A stretch of 47,476 nt of DNA, from positions 1 to 47,476 of the forward strand of contig JAAYAL010000051.1 of the NCBI GenBank assembly GCA_012719395.1. Reading direction: 5' to 3'. The notes beneath the pieces are model-generated. The model was not told where the DNA came from. It saw nothing but the letters and a program-made list of their open reading frames with translations, and did no database searches. The DNA is from Gaiellales bacterium (lineage in GTDB: Bacteria; Actinomycetota; Thermoleophilia; RBG-16-64-13). Within the stretch, counting starts at the first letter, position 1; each line of letters starts with the position of its first letter. Shown piece by piece: positions 41,635 to 47,476 of the stretch. The translations under genes and the position numbers were made by a program.

Positions 41635-42914
41635 CCAGCCTTGCCGGCATCAGGGTTCGGCTGCACGCGTCCTGAACACGTTGTGAGCAGTTCCTCCAGA
41701 CACTCTCCCCACCGGGAGTAGTCAAACTCGTCGGAGGCGAACCTGCGTCCGTTGGAGCCGACCGCTGTGGCACGATCCATATCCTGGAGAGCTTCTAGGA
41801 TGGCATCACCGTACGCGGCGGGATCCGGGGACGGAGCAACGAAGGCGTTTTGGCCATCGGCGAGCAATCGAGCCGGTTCTCCTATGCTGGTGATGACAAC
41901 AGGACGGCCCGAAACCAGGTACTCGGCAATCTTTGTGGGGAAACGCGCGCACGAGGAATCCCCCGGTACAAGTGGTGCCAGGAGTGCTGAGCACTCGGCG
42001 TACATCGATAACAGCCGTGCTCGAGGCACATATCCCGCCAGGACTACGCCATGTGGCCGGCTCGCTCCACGCACCAGCGAGAATGCAGGACCCGTGCCCG
42101 GACCTCCCACGCTCCATCCCGTGATCATGAGCCGGCAATCCGGCCTGCGCTGCCAGACCACTTCCATCGCCCTAAGGACGAGCTGCAGCTCGTCCCGATA
42201 GCCCGGTCCGGCGGCCAGGAGCACCTGGGGAGTATCCGGGCGCCTTGCCTCAGGTATCCGCTCGAACTCTCCGGCATCCACTACGATTGGCACTCGGCGC
42301 AACTCAACGCTCTTTTCATGGGCTTCCGCCCATTCCCGCGCCCACTGCTCAAGGAAGACCGATATGCAGACTGCTCCGGCAGCGCCATCAAGGGGCGAAG
42401 TGTGTTTCTCGACGAAGCGCCGATCGGCCCTCTGTGTCCATGGAAGCTCGCACAGTTCCAGCACCCATGGAATGCGTGCAACGCGTAAGAAGAGGCGCAT
42501 GACCGCGCCCCAGACCGTCCATCGCTTCTCGTTGAGCAGTACCACACAGTCTACCTCCGAGCGGAGCTTCCGAACCACGAGCCACGTCATCGCCTTGATC
42601 GAACCCCGAAGTTCCACCCAGCGGCGGACGGCGAAACGAGGGTCCCTCATTGTTGTGCCGGTCGAGTAGAGAAAACGAACCCCTCGCCATTCACCCCTCT
42701 CTTCAACGTTCCGCGGCGACGAAGGGTCTTCTGAGACGCGGGTGGCAAGAACGGTGACCTGATGGCCGCGTTCCACCAGGGCCAGGGACAGTAGCCTGGC
42801 TCGGCTGGTCGCGGCCTGACCCTCCGGGAAGGCAAGACTGCCGGCCAGGACCACGATGTGAAGTGGCGCCCTCAAATCAGGCCGCCAATGCGTCTCCGTG
42901 TATGCTGCTTCCAC
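41631..42914 (-). CDS. Glycosyltransferase family 4-like
   Basis: The 427-residue protein has LHIVVLAGSLAFPEGQAATS at the N-terminus, VLELCELPWTQRADRRFVEK in the first domain, and a C-terminal domain with VLLAAGPGYRDELQLVL, VVLAGYVPRARLLSMYAECS and ARFPTKIAEYLVSGRPVVIT, a GT4-type donor site where Thr-Lys-Ile replaces the usual first Glu region. Its start overlaps the upstream GT2 gene by 43 bp; a later start is possible but would cut into the first strand. Confidence 0.85.
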   Translation of the reverse strand: MEAAYTETHWRPDLRAPLHIVVLAGSLAFPEGQAATSRARLLSLALVERGHQVTVLATRVSEDPSSPRNVEERGEWRGVRFLYSTGTTMRDPRFAVRRWVELRGSIKAMTWLVVRKLRSEVDCVVLLNEKRWTVWGAVMRLFLRVARIPWVLELCELPWTQRADRRFVEKHTSPLDGAAGAVCISVFLEQWAREWAEAHEKSVELRRVPIVVDAGEFERIPEARRPDTPQVLLAAGPGYRDELQLVLRAMEVVWQRRPDCRLMITGWSVGGPGTGPAFSLVRGASRPHGVVLAGYVPRARLLSMYAECSALLAPLVPGDSSCARFPTKIAEYLVSGRPVVITSIGEPARLLADGQNAFVAPSPDPAAYGDAILEALQDMDRATAVGSNGRRFASDEFDYSRWGECLEELLTTCSGRVQPNPDAGKAG

Positions 42915-43738
42915 GTGCCCGCCTCAAAAGCGTAGACGATCTGCGGGTGTCTATACCAGCCACACCCTGGGCAGACCTCCAGAATTGGACCCCCCAACTG
43001 CCCCGCCGCTCTGTGGGCCCAACGGACGATGCGTGCTCGTCGGCGATCGCGCGCCGTGGCGCCATCCATCATCTTGTGCCGCGATCTCCTGGCTTCGATG
43101 CCGTACGCGTCGTTCGCAGGCTCGCCCAATCGCACGTCATGCACTCTGAACGCAGCCAACGCGCAGTCCACCGAGTGAAGCTGAGCGTGAGCGAAGAAAC
43201 GGGTCCAGAGCTCATAGTCTGCGGCATACCTCATCGACGCATCGAGGCCGCCCGCGGCCTCCCACAGACCTCGCCGCCAGAACGTCGATTCCTGTTGGAT
43301 GCCGTGAGCGCCGCAGAGGAAGTCATGGCGGTTGACCCTCGTCAAGCCCGTCGCTCTCAGCACGCCATCGCTCCCGGCCATACAGGGAGCGCCGGTTATC
43401 CAGTCAACCGAAGGGAAGCTGGCAAACACCTCCCCCACCACAGATAGGGTCCACGGCAGATAAAGATCGGAGCTGTTGATCCAGCCCATGATCTCGCCTG
43501 AAGTATGCGCAAAACCCTTGTTGATGGCGTCTGCATAGCCCGCATCAGGCTCGCTGACCCACCAGGTCAATTCGTCCGCATACCTCCGGATAATGTCGAC
43601 GCTACCGTCCGTGGAGCCTCCGTCAACCACAACGTACTCTACCTCTCCAGGGCGCCGGCATAGAACGGACTGGATGGTTGTCTCCAGATACTGGGCCTGG
43701 TTGAGCGATGGCGTCACGATACTTATGCTTACCGACAA
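42872..43738 (-). CDS. Glycosyltransferase family 2
   Basis: The 288-residue GT-A fold enzyme has SISIVTPSLNQAQYLETTIQ, VVVDGGSTDGSVDIIRRY, SEPDAGYADAINKGFAHTSG and GWINSSDLYLP, where the usual metal-binding Asp-Asp appears as Ser-Asp, then FWRRGLWEAAGGLDASM and YAADYELWTRF. A Cys/Trp-containing tail (CPGCGWYRHP) follows. Inverting transfer to a lipid-linked glycan is expected; the sugar is unknown. Most of the fold is standard, so the altered motif is noted but does not change the call. Confidence 0.87.
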   Translation of the reverse strand: MSVSISIVTPSLNQAQYLETTIQSVLCRRPGEVEYVVVDGGSTDGSVDIIRRYADELTWWVSEPDAGYADAINKGFAHTSGEIMGWINSSDLYLPWTLSVVGEVFASFPSVDWITGAPCMAGSDGVLRATGLTRVNRHDFLCGAHGIQQESTFWRRGLWEAAGGLDASMRYAADYELWTRFFAHAQLHSVDCALAAFRVHDVRLGEPANDAYGIEARRSRHKMMDGATARDRRRARIVRWAHRAAGQLGGPILEVCPGCGWYRHPQIVYAFEAGTWKQHTRRRIGGLI

Positions 43739-43779
43739 TTGTCGTTCTCCTCATCTGCTGGAACAACCTCAAGGCCGTC

Positions 43780-43797
43780 AGGTGCAGGTGCAGGTGC
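43780..43797. repeat. (AGGTGC)3 microsatellite
   Basis: Three perfect 6-bp units lie in the 127-bp gap ahead of the GT2 gene. On the leftward mRNA they read GCACCT, about 45 nt upstream of the GT2 start. Confidence 0.85.
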
Positions 43798-43865
43798 AGA
43801 AGGCCACTCCGGTGTTGCTTGCCGTCTCTCTGGCTCACCCTGTCCCCGGTCCAGCCGGGTGCAAC

Positions 43866-45404
43866 CTAACCTCGTCTTGTACGATACCTCCCGGCCCGCA
43901 TATTCAACACACGGTCGCGCAGTTGCCTTATCTCCCCTCGAGTGATTGCTCCAAGAAGCCCACTGATCACGACCGACAAGAGGGCAGTCACGACAAGCAA
44001 CACCGCGGTAGCCGGCAGGGAGTCGGCAAACCGAATCAGAACCAGGCATGAGCCTGTTGCGGCCAACCCGGCTCCGACGATAGTCGGCAGATAGCAGTGC
44101 CTGAACACCATCCTGGACGAGATTCCCAATATGCGTCGATTCACATAGTGCACAAAAAGGGGCTGCACAAATGCCCCCGCGAGACTGGCGGCGGCGGCTC
44201 CAGGGACGCCGAAACGTGATGCAAGAGGATAGATCGCCGCCAGAGTGATGACGCTGCCGACCGATGCAAACACAAGGTTGATGCCGGCACGCGCGGCCCC
44301 CCATGAAATGTACCCCACGGCCATTGCGGCCGCATTCAGGGCCATTGCGGCTGCCAGAAGCATCATCGCCAACGCCCCTTGCTCCGCGTATGTGGGATCC
44401 ACCCAGTACTGGAGCAATGGCCGAGCGTACACTGCAACCGGCATGGCAATGCTGGCGTTCGCAAGGAAGAGCAGACGGGAACTTCTCAGATACAGCGCGC
44501 GCAGCCCCTCGGTGTCCTTGCGCGCAATCAGCGCGGCACTGGTCGGGAACAGAACTCCCGCGATCCTATTGAGGAGTTGCCAAGCCCTGGAGGTTATGAC
44601 GTCCGGCACTTGATAGTAAGCCGTAGCTGCGGCGCTGTTGGCTATGCCCAGCACAAGCTTGTTGGTTTGGACGGCAACCGTAGAACCTACTCGGTTAACG
44701 GCGATCAGGCCCGCAAAGGAAAGGACGGATCGCCGAACGTCCTTCCACCCCGGTCCAATGTCACGCTTCACCGAACCGAGCAGATGTCGGCCAACGCACA
44801 CGTAGAGCAAGAGGGACAAGACGTTCGATGCCGTGTAGAACAACGTGATCGCCACGATGCCACGGCCCATCGTCACCAGCACCGCCGGTCCAACATACGC
44901 CGCGACACCAAAGACCCCTGATATGCCAGATGCAATGTCATACCGCAGGAAACTGACCGGTACCGCCATGCCCACACTCACCAGGAGTCCCAGCACAAGG
45001 TTGATCGCCGACAATCTGATGACAGTGACTGAGCCGGCAAAGAGGTCGGGAGCAACATGGAAGGCATGGCGTGCAAGCCAGGGAGCGCTCATGATGAGTG
45101 CCACCGCAGCGACGATTCCTGCACCTGCAAACCACACACTGGCCACGCGCACAATGGCAATCATGGGCCGGCCCTGATCGAGTTCCCGGTAGAAAGACAG
45201 GTATCGCACCAACGCCTGGTTCAGCCCAATGTCAAGAAGACCGAGATACCCTGTCAGCGCCCCAATCAGGGCGATAAGCCCGTAGGCGTCGGCCCCCAGC
45301 CCCCGCACCGTGACTGGGACACACACGAATGCAGCGATTGCCGAGACTGCCCACGCCAAGACGTTCATCAAGGCATTGGTGCTGAACTTGTCTTCCTTGC
45401 TCAT
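43866..45404 (-). CDS. Wzx-like polysaccharide flippase (MOP superfamily)
   Basis: The 512-residue inner-membrane protein has about 14 membrane segments. The N-terminus MSKEDKFSTNALMNVLAWAV leads into VPVTVRGLGADAYGLIALIG, the usual start of Wzx/oligosaccharide flippases (VRGLGADAYGL...). It moves undecaprenyl-PP-linked repeat units across the membrane. ATG 45404 is preferred over an upstream ATG that would add an improbable hydrophobic leader. Gaps of 189 bp to the wzy-like gene and 127 bp to GT2 are the largest in the operon. Confidence 0.88.
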   Translation of the reverse strand: MSKEDKFSTNALMNVLAWAVSAIAAFVCVPVTVRGLGADAYGLIALIGALTGYLGLLDIGLNQALVRYLSFYRELDQGRPMIAIVRVASVWFAGAGIVAAVALIMSAPWLARHAFHVAPDLFAGSVTVIRLSAINLVLGLLVSVGMAVPVSFLRYDIASGISGVFGVAAYVGPAVLVTMGRGIVAITLFYTASNVLSLLLYVCVGRHLLGSVKRDIGPGWKDVRRSVLSFAGLIAVNRVGSTVAVQTNKLVLGIANSAAATAYYQVPDVITSRAWQLLNRIAGVLFPTSAALIARKDTEGLRALYLRSSRLLFLANASIAMPVAVYARPLLQYWVDPTYAEQGALAMMLLAAAMALNAAAMAVGYISWGAARAGINLVFASVGSVITLAAIYPLASRFGVPGAAAASLAGAFVQPLFVHYVNRRILGISSRMVFRHCYLPTIVGAGLAATGSCLVLIRFADSLPATAVLLVVTALLSVVISGLLGAITRGEIRQLRDRVLNMRAGRYRTRRG

Positions 45405-45593
45405 GCTGTGCCGCCCGAGTCTGGGCGAGAGCACATGTACCACCATGACGACCACGAGGAAGAGCACCTACGAACAGACGGTGTTGCTCTGGCTGACGGG
45501 GCGTGCGGCAACTCTGCAGCGCTCATAATCGTGAGCCGACCGCTCGGGCCCACCGTGCCAAGTCCCCTGGAAAAGCAGAATCGAACACCACGC

Positions 45594-47066
45594 TCAGTCC
45601 GCCCGGCCCAGTGCCGGATCATGGCCTGGATTGTCTTTGGCGGCACTGCCAACAAGCACACCGAGAGCGCCGGCCATCGCAAGAACCAGGATCATCCTGA
45701 TTTCTATCAAGGGCGTACCTGTGATGGTGAGCATGGCCGCAAAGGGCACGATGGCGACCACCGCCAGTGCCACGTGCTCCTCAGCGGACCTGCAGCTGAC
45801 AGCTCTGACGGCGAAGCGGATGCACGCAAACACGAGGAATCCGACAGAGAGCATTCCGAGCAGCCCGAATTTCATCCAGGCGAAAAGCACCGCGTTGTGA
45901 ACGACTCTGGTATCCCAATAGTACAGACTGCTACCCGCACGACGCGCGACGAGATCTCCCACAAAGGGATTGCCGGCGATGGTTCTCCACGCCAGAGCCC
46001 ATTCCTCTGGACGGCTGGCAACACCAGTCGCGGCAAGATCGGGGAACAGCCGTGAGAGGAGGCCTCCCGTTCCGGGGAAACGTCGGTAGCTCAAGCTCAG
46101 CACGGCTCCGGCAGCAGCACCCGCGGCGGGAAGCAGTGCCAGGATTCGCCGGGACCTTCCTGCCAAGAAGGCCACCAAGACAACAAGGGCAAGGACAAGG
46201 CCCAGCCAGCCGGTGCGGCGGAACGAAAGCATCACCGTCAAGGCAAGCGGGAGGGCGGCAGCCATATAGAGAACCGCCCGTCCTCTGGAAATGCGTCGAG
46301 TCGCCCAGCCGGCGATTGCCACAGCAATCAGCAACGTGAATAGCATATGATCGGCTGATTCCCACAGGGCCACCTTTGCGACACTAACCGCCTCGGAGCG
46401 ATAGACATTGGCCGCATCTCCCGACCCAAAGAAGTAGTTGATAAGGGCATACGCCGCCCGGCAGGAAGCCAGAACGAAGAGAACATCGAGCAAGCGTAGA
46501 CGCATCTTCGGAGTCCCAAGCAACTGTAAGAAGCAATACAGCGCCGCTAGACCCGCAAGCACGAATTTGCCGTTGAAGAAATGAACAAGCTCGCCATAGG
46601 GATTCCCGCCCGCAAGGCCACGTACTAACTGAAGTGCATAGAGAGCCGCGAAGGCGAGACTCGGCACCGTGACCGATCTTGGCAGAACCGTTCGCGGCCG
46701 GGAGATGAGACGCCGGAGGACCAGGACTAGAAACAACGAGTAGATGAGAAGCTCGTAGACGTTAAGGCGAAAGGGATCCAAGATGTATGATCCGAGCCTG
46801 AACACCGATGGGCTGTCGATCCCATATCGTGTTTCACTGAAGAAGACAGTGCAGACCACGATGGACCAAAGGATGACTTGAGGGTATGCGCAGCCGATAC
46901 CCATGAAGGCTATGCCCGCCAGAAGCAACTCCATTTTCAGCGAGCCGTGAACAATGACGGCAGCAACCAGCAACCCCATGGCTGTTACCACGAGCACACC
47001 CATCGCTCCAGGGCGCAATGCGCGCAATCGCGTCAACCACAGAGGGATAGCACTCGTCATTCTCAT
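45594..47066 (-). CDS. O-antigen polymerase/ligase-like membrane protein (Wzy-like)
   Basis: The 490-residue protein has about 12 membrane segments and the O-antigen ligase-domain landmarks: LALTVMLSFRRTGWLGLVLA (the R-R/T-x-W pair before the loop), a periplasmic loop with WALAWRTIAGNPFVGD, and VVHNAVLFAWMKFGLLGML with the conserved His. It would polymerise the repeat unit flipped by the Wzx-like protein. It is first in the leftward operon, with GAGG 9 nt before the ATG and a TTGACA promoter about 60 bp upstream. Confidence 0.87.
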   Translation of the reverse strand: MRMTSAIPLWLTRLRALRPGAMGVLVVTAMGLLVAAVIVHGSLKMELLLAGIAFMGIGCAYPQVILWSIVVCTVFFSETRYGIDSPSVFRLGSYILDPFRLNVYELLIYSLFLVLVLRRLISRPRTVLPRSVTVPSLAFAALYALQLVRGLAGGNPYGELVHFFNGKFVLAGLAALYCFLQLLGTPKMRLRLLDVLFVLASCRAAYALINYFFGSGDAANVYRSEAVSVAKVALWESADHMLFTLLIAVAIAGWATRRISRGRAVLYMAAALPLALTVMLSFRRTGWLGLVLALVVLVAFLAGRSRRILALLPAAGAAAGAVLSLSYRRFPGTGGLLSRLFPDLAATGVASRPEEWALAWRTIAGNPFVGDLVARRAGSSLYYWDTRVVHNAVLFAWMKFGLLGMLSVGFLVFACIRFAVRAVSCRSAEEHVALAVVAIVPFAAMLTITGTPLIEIRMILVLAMAGALGVLVGSAAKDNPGHDPALGRAD

Positions 47067-47127
47067 GGGCGGAACCTCACCGTGCTGCTGGCTTGCAGTG
47101 CAGTCCGATCATGCACTTGCCGCTCCC

Positions 47128-47157
47128 ACAATGCTCTCGCTTACAGATGTATGTCAA
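47128..47157 (-). promoter_or_regulatory. Promoter of the leftward polysaccharide operon
   Basis: On the minus strand a perfect -35 TTGACA (47157-47152), an 18-bp spacer and CATTGT (47133-47128) precede the wzy-like gene. The start would be near 47121, giving a 55-nt leader. The -10 is weak. Confidence 0.55.
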
Positions 47158-47476
47158 GACAGGGCTTCACCGAACTGCCGTGCCTGGCCAAGGCCGGCGT
47201 AGCGCTGGTGGTCCGACCCCTTCTCAGTACACCCGCAAGTGCGAGGGCCGCCGGCTCGTTATCATCCTAGCGGACTTCCTCAGGCTGCGCTCCAACAGGC
47301 GCTCATTTCTTCCGAGATCAAGTAGACGAGATGTCCGACTGCCCCAACCGCCCCGGTTCCCATGGGGGTGGCGCCCCGTACGTCCCCCACCGGACGGTGG
47401 GAGACGTACGGGAACGCTTCAGGAGATCTCCAGGCCTGCCCTGGCCTGTTCAAGAGAGCGTCACGAGCCGAAGCCC
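47158..47476. other. Right-end intergenic region
   Basis: No gene is recognised here. It holds the large hairpin at 47375-47412 and continues beyond the window. Confidence 0.5.
47375..47412. other. 18-bp stem hairpin at the right end
   Basis: Arms 47375-47392 and 47395-47412 pair with one G-T-type mismatch around a minimal loop, including the palindromic CGTACG-type ends. No T tract follows on either strand. It could be a transcription end signal, a protein-binding dyad or a terminal repeat. Confidence 0.65.

Noticed and set aside
43780-43797. Hexanucleotide repeats considered as a CRISPR or phase-variation tract
   Set aside because: Three 6-bp units are too few and have no spacers; they lie in an untranslated gap, so frame switching is not possible. 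No CRISPR array was seen in the window.
45404-45467. A 21-residue longer start for the flippase
   Set aside because: It would add an unusual hydrophobic leader with no Shine-Dalgarno; MSKEDKF at 45404 gives the normal flippase N-terminus.

Overview
This is a GC-rich (about two thirds G+C by eye) bacterial chromosome segment with dense, often overlapping genes and frequent GTG/TTG starts. Three promoters share a -10 of TACACT or CACACT at 17 bp from a TTG-type -35. A small secreted protein ends in an FPFTG sorting-like signal, the chain-length regulator is fused to its BY-kinase, and the set WecA/TagO, WecB and TagA/WecG is the one used for wall-linked glycopolymers. Together these suggest a monoderm lineage, perhaps Actinomycetota or a related uncultured group. 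That placement is inference; no rRNA or tRNA lies in the window.

Left part (1-17.8 kb): short housekeeping and accessory operons. A leftward operon hisI-usp-corA-pfk is divergent from cinA. A second leftward set holds a coiled-coil protein, an OFA-type MFS transporter, a DUF523 protein and a stand-alone pyruvate-kinase C-terminal-like protein. A rightward set has an alpha/beta hydrolase, a GNAT and a ZIP transporter that has lost its middle. A leftward set has a methyltransferase, a Nudix fusion and a zf-TFIIB protein. wecA/tagO follows, then a leftward pair made of a PEPCK/HprK-superfamily P-loop protein and a DUF6483-like protein, a nitrilase, a YgjP-like peptidase and a DUF3795-like protein.

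Middle (17.8-29.5 kb): a patchwork with clear decay. It holds an M14 peptidase pseudogene (5' end lost, one frameshift), an intact TetR-MMPL efflux operon with a good promoter, a divergent MBOAT/SGNH O-acylation pair, a DUF7000-like gene, and a squalene-cyclase-like gene whose reading frame runs on from an amidohydrolase fragment. A gene graveyard follows: a vapBC locus collapsed by an internal deletion, the C-terminus of an HTH antitoxin, a frameshifted IS3 OrfA scrap and a truncated CapD-like gene. An intact sugar-nucleotide epimerase sits directly downstream of the vapBC remnant and its promoter.

Right part (29.5-47.5 kb): a surface polysaccharide locus. Rightward genes are a large O-antigen ligase/polymerase-like protein, the FPFTG protein (own promoter and a strong terminator) and a Wzz/BY-kinase fusion. 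Facing them is a ten-gene leftward operon with a TTGACA promoter: Wzy-like protein, flippase, GT2, three GT4s, an alpha/alpha-toroid protein, AsnB-like amidotransferase, TagA/WecG and WecB, most linked by ATGA overlaps. With WecA/TagO at 11.4 kb these can build a GlcNAc-ManNAc linkage unit on undecaprenyl phosphate, extend it, flip it and polymerise it. The epimerase, AsnB-like protein and MBOAT/SGNH pair are candidate suppliers of uronic acid, amide and O-acyl modifications.
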